Shown piece by piece: positions 1 to 8,588 of a DNA stretch of 64,000 bases. The stretch is from the NCBI GenBank assembly GCA_041396845.1, contig JAWKXU010000002.1, positions 248,001-312,000 on the forward strand, in the 5' to 3' direction. The notes below the pieces were generated by a model. It saw only the letters and a program-made list of their open reading frames with translations, searched no databases and was not told the DNA's origin. Source of the DNA: JAWKXU01 sp020446465 (GTDB lineage: Bacteria; Pseudomonadota; Alphaproteobacteria; Sphingomonadales; Sphingomonadaceae). How positions within the stretch are numbered: position 1 is the first letter of the stretch; every line of letters starts with the position of its first letter. The translations under genes and the position numbers were made by a program.

Positions 1-63
1 GGCGCGCAGGCTAGTGATGGACTCGGCATCGACCGGACGGTCGGAATCGCTCTCGCCGGTCAT
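1..63 (-). CDS. trbI: TrbI/VirB10 conjugal transfer protein, N-terminal fragment (runs off window)
   Basis: An ATG at 63 on the minus strand overlaps the trbG stop codon in an ATGA arrangement. It opens a frame of 21 codons (MTGESDSDRPVDAESIT...) that continues past base 1. TrbI follows TrbG directly in most trb operons. The protein would be the VirB10-like bridge between inner and outer membrane in the type IV secretion channel. Identification rests on position and coupling, since only the polar cytoplasmic N-terminus is visible. Confidence 0.6.
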   Translation of the reverse strand, partial: MTGESDSDRPVDAESITSLRA

Positions 64-1055
64 GATGTTCCGCCTGAACGATTGGCTATCTTGACCCGCA
101 CCTGCCTGCGCCCCGCGCCGAGTCGCAGTTCGGCCTTGCGGAACAGCCGGTCGATAATCAGGTAGCGGCCATTCACCCGGTAATTGACGAGCTCAGCTTC
201 GCCTTCCTCGCCAATGACGAAAAAGGGCGGCATCTCGCCCTGGGCAATGTCAGGCGGAAATTCGACCAGTGTACGCTGGCCGTCATCAAACACGCGCAGG
301 GGTCGCCAGGCGGGCCTGTCACCGGAAATGCGGTAATCGAAATTGAGGTTCTCGATCGTGAACCCGCTCGCGATTGGCGCGGCCCGTTCGGCTTCGGATT
401 CGGCCCGCCGCAGAGCGATCAGTTCATCCTGAGGGTAGGTCCAGCTGACTGAGGCCATGTAGACGCGTGCATTGGCGCGCAGTTCCAGATGATAGGTCCG
501 CCGGTCGGTGTTGATAACGAGATTGGTCGTGATATCAGGTCGGGTCGGTTTGACGAGAATATGGACGCGCTGCGCGGCGCCCGAACCGCTGAGTGTATCG
601 CCGATCATCCAGCGCACCGTATCACCTGCAGCTACCGGCCCGGGACCGACCAGTCTTTCGCCTTCCTGCAAGGCAATATCCGTCACCTGGCCAGGCTTGG
701 TGTAGATCTGGAACAGTGCGCCTTCACTATAGGCATAACGCTGGATCGCGTTCTCGAAGCCTGCATCTTCGGGCTGGAGGCGGGCGGCGTCATTCGCCGC
801 TCCCACTTGCGTCTCGGGGGTAGAGGCAGGGGAGCGGCGCGCGGCGTGGGGCAATGTGCGCCGCGTATGGGGATCGAATTGCGCAGGGAATCGCATCGCC
901 GTGACGGGCCGGGTTTGCACCAATGCAGACAAGGCAACCTGCGTTGCCGAAACCACAGCCATGGGCGTTGCCGAAGCGGGAGATGCAAGCGAGAGCGAAG
1001 CGATAGCGGCCAGGCCGCCAATGCGTGCACCAAGATGGGTATGCGTGCGGAACAT
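60..1055 (-). CDS. trbG: P-type conjugative transfer protein TrbG (VirB9-like)
   Basis: This 331-residue protein has a signal peptide (hydrophobic core ending near SPASA at residues 24-28), a Pro/Arg-rich spacer, and a VirB9/CagX-type beta-rich domain. That domain contains 'FNYRIS'-like motifs ('LNFDYRISGD') and the C-terminal 'VNYRVNGRYLIIDRLF' segment typical of the family. It forms the outer-membrane ring of the transfer channel with TrbI. It is coupled to trbF upstream (shared base 1055) and trbI downstream (ATGA). Length and order match trb operons. Confidence 0.93.
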   Translation of the reverse strand: MFRTHTHLGARIGGLAAIASLSLASPASATPMAVVSATQVALSALVQTRPVTAMRFPAQFDPHTRRTLPHAARRSPASTPETQVGAANDAARLQPEDAGFENAIQRYAYSEGALFQIYTKPGQVTDIALQEGERLVGPGPVAAGDTVRWMIGDTLSGSGAAQRVHILVKPTRPDITTNLVINTDRRTYHLELRANARVYMASVSWTYPQDELIALRRAESEAERAAPIASGFTIENLNFDYRISGDRPAWRPLRVFDDGQRTLVEFPPDIAQGEMPPFFVIGEEGEAELVNYRVNGRYLIIDRLFRKAELRLGAGRRQVRVKIANRSGGTS

Positions 1056-1735
1056 CAGCCGAGCTCCTTTGACCAGTTGATGGAAGTGACGAAAATGCCG
1101 AGCGGGTTTTTGGTGAGCGCATCGGGATTGTTGGGCGGCTGCACTGTGATACCGAGGATCGCGGTCCAGCGGCTCGTCTCGGCCAGGCTGCCATCGCGGT
1201 AGCGCCGCTCGACCCAGGCAACCCGGAAACTCCTTGGTGACGCGCGGATCACACTGGTGACATCGACCGCGACCTGTTCCCGCCCGATCAGGGCAAAAGG
1301 GTCATTGGCCCGCGCATAATCGTTCAGCGCCAGCGCGCCCTTGTCGCTTGCAAAATCATAGGCTCGAAGCCAGTTCTCGCGCACGACGATGGCATCGTCA
1401 GGAATGGCGCGGACATGTTCGATGAAACGGGCGAGGTGGAACGCAATCTGCGGATCGGTCGGAGAGAAAGCCGCATCGGCAGGTGCTACGCTCCGCGCTT
1501 CACCGAGCTTGTCGACCTCTACGACCCAGGGAACAACGGTGCCCCTCGCATTTTGCCAGATCAGGCCACCGGTCAGTGCTGTGGACAGGCCGAGCGCACC
1601 AAAGAAAGCATAGCGCCAGCTTTTCGCCTGTACGCGCGCGGAACCGATACGTTCGTCCCAGACCTGCGCCGCGCGCTGGTAAGGTGTCTCGGGCTGCGGC
1701 GTCTTGCCGTATCGGATTGAGGGGCGCTTGAACAT
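1055..1735 (-). CDS. trbF: Conjugal transfer protein TrbF (VirB8-like)
   Basis: This protein has 226 residues. A cytoplasmic N-terminus with 'RYGKTPQPETPYQRAAQVWDERIG' character (the TrbF hallmark) precedes one membrane helix at about residues 45-65. The periplasmic VirB8 fold follows, with 'SWRYAFF' just before the helix and 'TSRWTAILGITVQPP' near the end. It nucleates assembly of the inner-membrane complex. It lies 6 bp downstream of trbL and overlaps trbG by one base, so it is co-transcribed. Confidence 0.93.
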   Translation of the reverse strand: MFKRPSIRYGKTPQPETPYQRAAQVWDERIGSARVQAKSWRYAFFGALGLSTALTGGLIWQNARGTVVPWVVEVDKLGEARSVAPADAAFSPTDPQIAFHLARFIEHVRAIPDDAIVVRENWLRAYDFASDKGALALNDYARANDPFALIGREQVAVDVTSVIRASPRSFRVAWVERRYRDGSLAETSRWTAILGITVQPPNNPDALTKNPLGIFVTSINWSKELG

Positions 1736-1741
1736 GAGCCG

Positions 1742-3055
1742 TCAGTCCTTCTCTTTCGTGTCGATGGATGCGCCCGCGCCATGGCCATCACCTGCACGCA
1801 CGGTATGGGCGGCAAGCGATGCCGAATGCCCAAGGCTCTGGCGCTGCTTCATGGATTTGGCCCAGGCAGGCGGGCCGCTCGCGGGCTCTGGCCCACCTGA
1901 TGGCGAACCGGGCGCAGGCACAATTTTTCCGCCCATGTTGCCGACGGCGGATCGTGCCCCTTCGCGAAAATTGTTCCGGGCGCTGTCTGCTGCCTTGCGC
2001 AGCGGCGACATGGCTGCGCCTCCAGCGGCACGGCCGACACCGGCCATGCCGCCAGCCACTGCAGCGCCGCCGCTCTTGGCGGCCGAGCCCGTGGCATAAG
2101 CCATGGTTGCGCCGCCAGCTGCGCGCGACGTGCCCTGCGCAACGGAAGAGGCCGCTTTGGCGACAGCCCCACCAGCCAGTTTCGCGCCAGCGACACCGCC
2201 AACCGCCATGCCGCCCGCCATCAATGCCGTCCCGGCGGCCGCGCCAGCGCCCATCTGCGGTCCACCAGCGACGATGCCATTGGCGATGCCAGGCCCGAAA
2301 ATGCCCAGACCAAGCAGGGTGAGACTGGCAAGGACGATAGCGAGTGCGTCCTGAATTGTCGGCTCATCAGAAATGGCACTGGTGAACTCGGCAAACAGTG
2401 TCGAGCCAATGCCGATGATGACCGCGAGCACCAGCACCTTGATTCCAGATGACACGACATTGCCGAGCACGCGTTCCGCCATGAACGCGGTTTTGCCGAA
2501 CAGGCCGAAGGGAATAAGCACGAAACCGGCGAGCGTCGTCAGCTTGAACTCTATCAGTGTCACGAAAAGCTGGATCGCCAGAATGAAGAAGGCGATGATC
2601 ACCAGAGCCCAGGCGAACAGCAGAATGATGATCTGCAGGAAATTCTCGAAAAAGCCGACAAAGCCCATGAGGTCGGCGATCGACTCGATGAGCGGCCAGG
2701 CTGCGTCTATTCCGACTTGCGCCACACGCCCTGGCTGCAACAGCTCACCCGCCCCCATACCCGATCCGCTCGCTTTCAGGCCAAGCCCGGCAAAGCTGTT
2801 GAACACGATATTGGCGAGCGCACTCCAATTGCCGATGATGTAAGCGAAGATGCCGACAAAGAGCGTCTTCTTGACGAGACGGGCGATGATGTCCTCGTTT
2901 TCACCCCAGCTCCAGAAGAGCGCCGCCAGCGTCACATCGATCACGATCAGCGTGGTCGCGATGAATGCGACTTCGCCCGACAGAAGGCCAAAACCGCTGT
3001 CGATATATTGCGAAAAGACCGTAAGGAAATGATCGACGACGCCGGTGCCGCCCAT
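1742..3055 (-). CDS. trbL: P-type conjugative transfer protein TrbL (VirB6-like)
   Basis: This 437-residue polytopic inner-membrane protein begins 'GGTGVVDHFLTVFSQYIDSGFGLL', a typical TrbL start. It has about six hydrophobic segments between residues 30 and 260, then a long Gly/Ala-rich low-complexity stretch (about 265-390) and a polar tail. TrbL forms part of the inner-membrane channel. The Ala/Gly-rich C-terminal half is usual for the family. It is coupled to the small gene upstream with a 1-bp gap. Confidence 0.92.
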   Translation of the reverse strand: MGGTGVVDHFLTVFSQYIDSGFGLLSGEVAFIATTLIVIDVTLAALFWSWGENEDIIARLVKKTLFVGIFAYIIGNWSALANIVFNSFAGLGLKASGSGMGAGELLQPGRVAQVGIDAAWPLIESIADLMGFVGFFENFLQIIILLFAWALVIIAFFILAIQLFVTLIEFKLTTLAGFVLIPFGLFGKTAFMAERVLGNVVSSGIKVLVLAVIIGIGSTLFAEFTSAISDEPTIQDALAIVLASLTLLGLGIFGPGIANGIVAGGPQMGAGAAAGTALMAGGMAVGGVAGAKLAGGAVAKAASSVAQGTSRAAGGATMAYATGSAAKSGGAAVAGGMAGVGRAAGGAAMSPLRKAADSARNNFREGARSAVGNMGGKIVPAPGSPSGGPEPASGPPAWAKSMKQRQSLGHSASLAAHTVRAGDGHGAGASIDTKEKD

Positions 3056-3056
3056 G

Positions 3057-3392
3057 TCAGTCCTCCCCTCGCTGTTCAGGGACAGGAGGAACTGTCACGG
3101 GCGGCGGCGTCAGATCCTGGAGGCCGGAATTGGCTTCAGAAGGATCGACGCCCAGAAAACGGCGGCGCTTTTCGGCCCAGGCCGCGCGACAATCAGGAGA
3201 TGAAAGCGCCAGTTCGCCCATTTGGGCACAGGCCCTGATCTGCGCAGATAGCGGATCACGATCTGATTCCTGGCGCGTAACCGTGCGCGTCTCGAATGTT
3301 TGCGGCTCCTCATGCAGCTGCACGAGCGTCATGGCGATGGCGAGGCCGACAAAGACGGCGGCACCGATGCGCGCGAGAAGCTTGCTGTCCAT
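3057..3392 (-). CDS. Small trb-operon protein, putative entry-exclusion protein TrbK-alt
   Basis: This 111-residue protein has an N-terminal hydrophobic segment (residues 8-22) and then a polar domain with two Cys residues ('RACAQMGELALSSPDCRAAW'). It ends in a Pro-rich tail. A short membrane-anchored protein with this 'C..MG.....DC..AW' pattern between trbJ and trbL is commonly annotated as the alternative TrbK, proposed to act in entry exclusion. The role is inferred from family and position. It is spaced tightly between its neighbours. Confidence 0.72.
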   Translation of the reverse strand: MDSKLLARIGAAVFVGLAIAMTLVQLHEEPQTFETRTVTRQESDRDPLSAQIRACAQMGELALSSPDCRAAWAEKRRRFLGVDPSEANSGLQDLTPPPVTVPPVPEQRGED

Positions 3393-3398
3393 GATCGA

Positions 3399-4148
3399 TT
3401 ACTCGCCGCCTGGACTGGTGCCTGGTCTCTCGCCCAGGAAACGCCGCAGCTGTTCACGCGCCTGGGCCTTGGCTGCGGCGCGTTCGGCCGCATCGAGCGC
3501 CTGTGCGCGTCCCATCGCCGCCAGCGTGGCCGTGAGATCGGCAAGCTGGCGGGCTTGCAGCGCGAGCAACTGGTTTCCGGCCTGCGCGGCTTGCAAGGCT
3601 CCGGTGGCAGACTGGCTGGCAGTGACCAGATCATTCACCGCCGAACGTGAGCCTTCGATATTGGCAACCGCACCCGCCTGAACCTTCAGGGCATCTTCGA
3701 AGGCTGCAACACTATTCTTCCAGCGCGTTTCAGCGCTTGTCACCATTGCCTGCTGCGAGGCGCCGAGCGGGATATTCTTGTACTGCTGATCGAAGGCGGT
3801 TTCGATTTCGCGCACATCATAGGCGATGCGCTGGGCTTGCTGCAGCAATTGCTGGGTCTGCAGAATCTGCTCTTGCATGGGCTGGAGGATCGAAAGCGGC
3901 AGGCTCTGGAGATTCTTCGCTTCGTTGATGAGCGAATTTGCCTGATTTTGTAGCATGCGGATCTGGTTGTTGATCTGCTCCAGCGTGCGCGCGGCGGTGA
4001 GCACGTTCTGGGCATAGTTGGAAGGGTCATAGACGATCCCGCCGAATCCGAACTGCGCCTGAGCCGGAACGGATACGACCGCCGCCGCGCCGACGGCGGC
4101 GATCGCCGTGCCGACGGCAAGGTTATGGAGTATTTTGCGCAAGGTCAT
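3399..4148 (-). CDS. trbJ: P-type conjugative transfer protein TrbJ (VirB5-like)
   Basis: I placed the start at the ATG at 4148 (MTLRKILHNLAVG...), which opens directly into a signal peptide cleaved near PAQAQ. The reading frame stays open further upstream but only as antisense to trbE. The 249-residue product has 'VYDPSNYAQNVLTAARTLEQINNQI', the TrbJ signature, followed by long Gln-rich coiled-coil helices and a charged C-terminus. It is a periplasmic, pilus-tip-associated component. It overlaps the trbE 3' end by 26 bp. Confidence 0.93.
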   Translation of the reverse strand: MTLRKILHNLAVGTAIAAVGAAAVVSVPAQAQFGFGGIVYDPSNYAQNVLTAARTLEQINNQIRMLQNQANSLINEAKNLQSLPLSILQPMQEQILQTQQLLQQAQRIAYDVREIETAFDQQYKNIPLGASQQAMVTSAETRWKNSVAAFEDALKVQAGAVANIEGSRSAVNDLVTASQSATGALQAAQAGNQLLALQARQLADLTATLAAMGRAQALDAAERAAAKAQAREQLRRFLGERPGTSPGGE

Positions 4149-6606
4149 GGGAGGTCTCCGTTTCAGGGGCTGTGGGATTGGAAGGATTGGCAGCGGGACC
4201 CAGCAGTTCGGCGGCCCAGTCGAGGCCGCGATACGCAAGCCAGGCGGCGGCAAATCCGTGCCGGCCATGGCTTGCCACGATGCGCGAAATCGCGAGTTGG
4301 TCGTTTTTCGAGGAGGCAGCGGTGAAGGCCAGAGCGACTTCGCCCAAACCCAGTTCGAACAGGCGGTTGCCACGCGCCGACTGGCAATAATAATCGCGTT
4401 TGGGAGTCGCCCGGCTGAGGATTTCGATCTGGCGATCGTTGAGGCCGAAGCGGCAATAGATGCTGAGAATCTGCGGTTCGACCGCGCGCTCATTGGGCAG
4501 AAAAATGCGGGTCGGGCAGCTTTCGATGATCGCAGGTGCAATCGCCGACGCCTCGATATCAGCAAGACTTTGCGTGGCGAAAACCACGCTCGCATTCTTT
4601 TTGCGCAGGGTCTTGAGCCATTCACGCAATTGCGCGGCAAAAGCCGGGCTGTCGAGCACGAGCCAGCCCTCATCGATGATGATGAGCGTGGGCGAGCCGT
4701 CGAGCCGCCCTTCGATCCGGTGAAAAAGATAGGACAATACCGCCGGAGCCGCTGCCGATCCGGTCAGCCCTTCGGTTTCGAAAGCCTGGAAGCTCGCTTC
4801 GCCGAGACGTTCGCTTTCAGCATCGAGCAACCGCCCGAACGGACCGCCGATGCAATAGGGTGCAAGCGCCTGCTTCAGGCCCTGCGATTGCAGTAGCACG
4901 GCAAGCCCGGTGAGCGTCCGCTCTGCAACAGGCGCAGTCGCAAGCGAAGTCAGCGCTGACCAGAGATGGTCCTTGGCAGCCGGATCGACGGCAATGCCTT
5001 CTGCGGCAAGGATTGCCTGCAGCCATTCCGATGCCCAATTACGCTCTGCAGGTTCGTTGATCCGCGCCAGCGGTTGCAGCAGCACCGCTTCGTCGCTGTC
5101 ATCGGCAAGACTCGATCCCAGATCCTGCCAGTCGCCACCACAAGCGAGCGCGGCAGCGCGGATCGAACCACCGAAATCGAAGGCGAAAATCTGGGATCCG
5201 GCGTAACGGCGGAACTGCATAGCCATCATGGCAAGCAGGACGGATTTGCCCGCCCCGGTGGGTCCAACCACAAGACTGTGCCCGACATCGCCGACGTGGA
5301 GAGAAAAGCGGAACGGCGTCGAGCCTTCGGTTTTCGCATAGAACAGCGCAGGAGCATCGAAATGCGCATCGCCCTCCGGGCCGGCCCAAACCGCCGAAAG
5401 CGGCATCATATGGGCCAGGTTTAGTGTCGATATTGGAGGCTGACGGACATTGGCGTAAATCTGGCCGGGCAGCGAGCCGAGCCAGGCTTCGATCGCATTC
5501 ATGCCTTCAGTCACGCAGGTGAAGTCGCGCCCCTGGATAACCTTTTCGACAAGCCGTAATTTTTCGGCAGCGAGCGCGGTGTCCTCATCCCAGACAGTGA
5601 CTGTAGCGGTCACCAGCGCCAGCCCGACATGGTCGGCACCCAATTCCTGCAGCGCCGTGTCGGCATCGTTGGCCTTATTGGCCGCGTCGCTATCGACCAG
5701 TACCGAAGCCTCATTGGTCATCACTTCCTTGAGGATCGCGGCGACCGATTTGCGTTTGGCGAACCACTGGCGACGGATTTTCGATAGCAGTCTGGTCGCG
5801 TCGCTCTTGTCGAGCATGATCGCGCGGGTCGACCAGCGATAGGCGAAACCCTGCGCATTCAGTTCATCGAGCAGGCCGGGGAAGGTCGCGCTCGGAAAGC
5901 CGACCACGGTCAGCGTGCGCAGATGTGCTGCGCCGAGACGCGGTTCGAGCCCGCCTGTCAGCGGTTCGTCCGCCAGCAGTGCGTCAAGGTGCATCGGGGT
6001 TTCGGGAACGCGGACATTCTGCACCCGCGTCGAAATGCAGCTGTGAAGGTAGGTCAGCGTCTCGCCGTCATCGAGCCAGATGACTTCAGGGAAGAAGCCC
6101 TCGAACAGACGCAGAAGCCGGTCGGTGCGATCGACGAAGCCATCGAGCAGCTCGTGTGGGTTGATACCCTTCTCTGCCCTGCCTTCGTAGAGCCAGCTCT
6201 CGGCGCGTGCGGCGTCTTCGGCAGGCGGCATCCACAGGAAGGTGAGATAATACCGGCTCTCAAAATGCGCGCCCTCTTCAGCAAACTGCGCTGCACGTTC
6301 GCGTTCCACCAGGGCGGATGCCGGATCAGGAAAGTCGCAGACCGGATAATCCTGTGCCGGGCGGCGCACCGCTTCGACGAAGATTGCCCAGCCCGATCCC
6401 AGGCGCCGCAATGCGCTGTTGAGCCGTGCGGTGGTCGCGATCAGTTCGGCAGGCGTTGCACTGTCGAGATCAGGCCCCCGGAAACGTGCGCTACGCTGGA
6501 AGCTGCCGTCCTTGTTAAGCACGACACCGGATGCGACCAAAGCGGCCCAGGGCAGGAAGTCCGCGAGCCTGTCGGCGTGCCCGCGATATTCGCGCAAGCT
6601 CAGCAT
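4123..6606 (-). CDS. trbE: Conjugal transfer ATPase TrbE (VirB4-like)
   Basis: This 827-residue protein matches full-length TrbE. It has the N-terminal CagE/VirB4 domain and then a P-loop at about residues 447-456 (GPTGAGKSV). A Walker B segment 'LIIIDEGWLVLD' and the 'FATQSLADI' motif lie near residues 640-680. It powers pilus assembly and substrate transfer at the inner membrane. It lies 3 bp downstream of trbD and overlaps trbJ. No break is visible. Confidence 0.96.
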   Translation of the reverse strand: MLSLREYRGHADRLADFLPWAALVASGVVLNKDGSFQRSARFRGPDLDSATPAELIATTARLNSALRRLGSGWAIFVEAVRRPAQDYPVCDFPDPASALVERERAAQFAEEGAHFESRYYLTFLWMPPAEDAARAESWLYEGRAEKGINPHELLDGFVDRTDRLLRLFEGFFPEVIWLDDGETLTYLHSCISTRVQNVRVPETPMHLDALLADEPLTGGLEPRLGAAHLRTLTVVGFPSATFPGLLDELNAQGFAYRWSTRAIMLDKSDATRLLSKIRRQWFAKRKSVAAILKEVMTNEASVLVDSDAANKANDADTALQELGADHVGLALVTATVTVWDEDTALAAEKLRLVEKVIQGRDFTCVTEGMNAIEAWLGSLPGQIYANVRQPPISTLNLAHMMPLSAVWAGPEGDAHFDAPALFYAKTEGSTPFRFSLHVGDVGHSLVVGPTGAGKSVLLAMMAMQFRRYAGSQIFAFDFGGSIRAAALACGGDWQDLGSSLADDSDEAVLLQPLARINEPAERNWASEWLQAILAAEGIAVDPAAKDHLWSALTSLATAPVAERTLTGLAVLLQSQGLKQALAPYCIGGPFGRLLDAESERLGEASFQAFETEGLTGSAAAPAVLSYLFHRIEGRLDGSPTLIIIDEGWLVLDSPAFAAQLREWLKTLRKKNASVVFATQSLADIEASAIAPAIIESCPTRIFLPNERAVEPQILSIYCRFGLNDRQIEILSRATPKRDYYCQSARGNRLFELGLGEVALAFTAASSKNDQLAISRIVASHGRHGFAAAWLAYRGLDWAAELLGPAANPSNPTAPETETSHDLAQNTP

Positions 6607-6609
6607 GGC

Positions 6610-6885
6610 TCAGACCTGCAGATGCGCAGGGAAGCGCAGGTGCCGCCGCGCCACATCCACGAATTGCGGGTCGCGCCGTGCTGCCCAGATCGCTACCATG
6701 TGACCGACGGCGAAGAACACGAGGCCAGCGATCCACAATTGCAGGCCGAGTCCGATCGCTCCGGCCAGCGTCGCATTGGCGATCGCCAGTCCGCGCGGTG
6801 CCCCCCCCAGCAGGATGTGTTCGGTCAGTGCCCGGTGAACCGGCACCGCAAAGCCGGTCGGCAAACCACTTGCTTCGCCGCCCAT
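6610..6885 (-). CDS. trbD: Conjugal transfer protein TrbD (VirB3-like)
   Basis: This small protein has 91 residues (start ATG 6885). 'GFAVPVHRALTEHILLGGAPR' is the VirB3/TrbD signature, followed by two adjacent membrane helices and a short basic cytoplasmic tail ending 'RRHLRFPAHLQV'. Its start overlaps the trbC stop in ATGA, which gives translational coupling. VirB3-type proteins work closely with the VirB4 ATPase, here trbE immediately downstream. Confidence 0.93.
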   Translation of the reverse strand: MGGEASGLPTGFAVPVHRALTEHILLGGAPRGLAIANATLAGAIGLGLQLWIAGLVFFAVGHMVAIWAARRDPQFVDVARRHLRFPAHLQV

Positions 6886-7217
6886 CAGACCAATGCTCCG
6901 CCGCCGAAGGAGAAGAAAGACAGGAAGAATGACGAGGCGGCAAAGGCGATCGACAGGCCGAAGACGATCTGGATCAGCCGCCGAAACCCGCCCGAGGTGT
7001 CGCCAAATGCGAGCGCCAGCCCGGTGGCGATGATGATGATCACCGCGACGATCTTGGCGACCGGACCCTGAATGGATTCGAGGATGGCCTGCAGCGGGGC
7101 TTCCCATGGCATCGACGAACCAGCCGCATGGGCAGGCGTAGCGACAATCAGGGCAGCAAGGCCGCCAATGACAAAAGCGGACAGTCGTGAATGCATCCGC
7201 GACAGAACATGGGTCAC
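6885..7217 (-). CDS. trbC: Conjugal transfer pilin TrbC (VirB2-like)
   Basis: This 110-residue prepilin has a long signal peptide ending near THAHAAG-like residues (PAHAAG, about 29-34). Two hydrophobic helices ('KIVAVIIIIATGLALAFG' and 'LIQIVFGLSIAFAASSFF') are joined by a short polar loop. This is the standard VirB2/TrbC architecture. It lies between trbB and trbD with overlapping start and stop codons. An internal ATG seven codons in (MHSRLS) is a possible alternative start. Confidence 0.93.
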   Translation of the reverse strand: MTHVLSRMHSRLSAFVIGGLAALIVATPAHAAGSSMPWEAPLQAILESIQGPVAKIVAVIIIIATGLALAFGDTSGGFRRLIQIVFGLSIAFAASSFFLSFFSFGGGALV

Positions 7218-8194
7218 GAAGGGTCTCCTTGAGTGGGGGAAAGAGGTGTGAGGACATAGTCGCCAGCAGCATCGAGCCCGCGGACTTCGGCCAGTTCGGC
7301 AAGGCGCCGTCCGGTGCCGTCGCGAACAAGCACTGCGATGATGTCGATGGTTTCCGCAATGAGGGTGCGCGGTACGGTGACCACGCTTTCCTGGATCAGT
7401 TGTTCGAGCCGCCGCAACGTGCCCAGCGCAGACCCGGCATGGATGGTGCCGGTCCCACCTGGATGGCCGGTGCCCCAGGCCTTGAGCAGGTCGAGCGCTT
7501 CAGCACCGCGTACCTCGCCGATAGGGATGCGGTCAGGTCGAAGGCGCAATGCAGAGCGGACGAGGTCCGACAGCGTTGCAACACCATCCTTTGTCCGCAG
7601 CGAAACCAGATTGGGCGAGGCGCATTGCAACTCGCGCGTGTCCTCGATCAGGACGACCCGGTCGGTGGTCGAAGCCACCTCAGCGAGGAGCGCATTGGTC
7701 AGCGTGGTCTTGCCGGTCGATGTGCCGCCAGCGACCAGAATGTTCTTGCGAGTCATGACGGCAGAAGCGAGCGCTTCTGCCTGCCAGCCTGTCATGATGC
7801 CCGATGCCACATAATCATCCAGCGTGAACACGGCGACCGCGGGCTTACGGATGGCGAAACTCGGGTTTGCCACTACCGGGGGCAGCAGGCCTTCAAAGCG
7901 TTCCCCGCCTTCGGGAAGTTCTGCCGACACACGCGGCGATCCGGCATGGACTTCCGCCCCGACATGGTGCGCAACCAGTCGAATAATCCTCTCGCCATCT
8001 GCGGAGGCCATCAGGCAGTCGGTTGCGGCGAGCCCTTCACCAAGCCGGTCGATCCAGAGCCGGCCGTCGGGGTTGAGCATGACCTCGATTACCGCAGGCT
8101 CTCCCAGCCAGCGCGCGATTTCGGAGCCCAGCGCAGTGCGCAACATCCGCGCACCGCGCGATGATGCCTCGGATCGGATCGGAATGACGCTCAT
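7214..8194 (-). CDS. trbB: P-type conjugative transfer ATPase TrbB (VirB11-like)
   Basis: I chose the ATG at 8194 (MSVIPIRSE...). An in-frame start 39 bases upstream only adds residues unlike the family. The 326-residue protein has the VirB11 N-terminal domain ('MLNPDGRLWIDRLGEG'), a P-loop 'GGTSTGKTTL', an Asp box 'VVLIEDTRELQC', and the His box region 'GTGHPGGTGTIHAGSA'. It is a hexameric cytoplasmic ATPase of the T4SS. It is the first trb gene here, and the operon upstream of it is interrupted by a 12-kb cargo. Confidence 0.95.
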   Translation of the reverse strand: MSVIPIRSEASSRGARMLRTALGSEIARWLGEPAVIEVMLNPDGRLWIDRLGEGLAATDCLMASADGERIIRLVAHHVGAEVHAGSPRVSAELPEGGERFEGLLPPVVANPSFAIRKPAVAVFTLDDYVASGIMTGWQAEALASAVMTRKNILVAGGTSTGKTTLTNALLAEVASTTDRVVLIEDTRELQCASPNLVSLRTKDGVATLSDLVRSALRLRPDRIPIGEVRGAEALDLLKAWGTGHPGGTGTIHAGSALGTLRRLEQLIQESVVTVPRTLIAETIDIIAVLVRDGTGRRLAELAEVRGLDAAGDYVLTPLSPTQGDPS

Positions 8195-8588
8195 AAACTG
8201 CCCCGGACTGTGGCAACCGACAACCGGCTGCACTGATGGGGCAGATCAAAAAGGCATCAGATTGCCGTCAGGCAACAGGAATTTGCGACAAGTGTAGTGT
8301 GGCGAAGAGAGAGAACAGATGGAGGGGTTCGCGCCACAACCCCTTTCAGGAAGAGCCGCTACACAGATGGAAAACGCAGCTGTTCCGTCAAGGCATGTGA
8401 TGGGCTTGATTGGCTGCCAACGGAGCGCCATAAGGCTGCGCTTGGTGCGGGTCGAGATATCGCGAAGTCGACCAAGGGGCTCAACTTCTCCAGCGTGTCG
8501 CCTGCGACCGACGGTGTCGCATACTGCGCTTCTATCGCTCAGCGCAATGGAATCACAATCCCAACCTGAAAGTGACCGGGTTTTGGGA
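8195..8588. other. Intergenic stretch without a recognisable gene, left edge of the cargo
   Basis: These 394 bases lie between the trbB start and the stop of the pilus tip gene. Short open frames exist on both strands, but none has a recognisable motif or ribosome site. A small inverted repeat (AGGGGTT/AACCCCT at 8323-8344) is the only structure I see. By position this should hold the trbB promoter and the left boundary of the inserted 12-kb block. I find no transposon end or att-like direct repeat shared with the right boundary near 20.2 kb. Confidence 0.5.

Noticed and set aside
489..1202. Open frames of up to 237 codons on the plus strand opposite trbG
   Set aside because: They are antisense shadows of a clear trbG/trbF pair and have no recognisable motifs.
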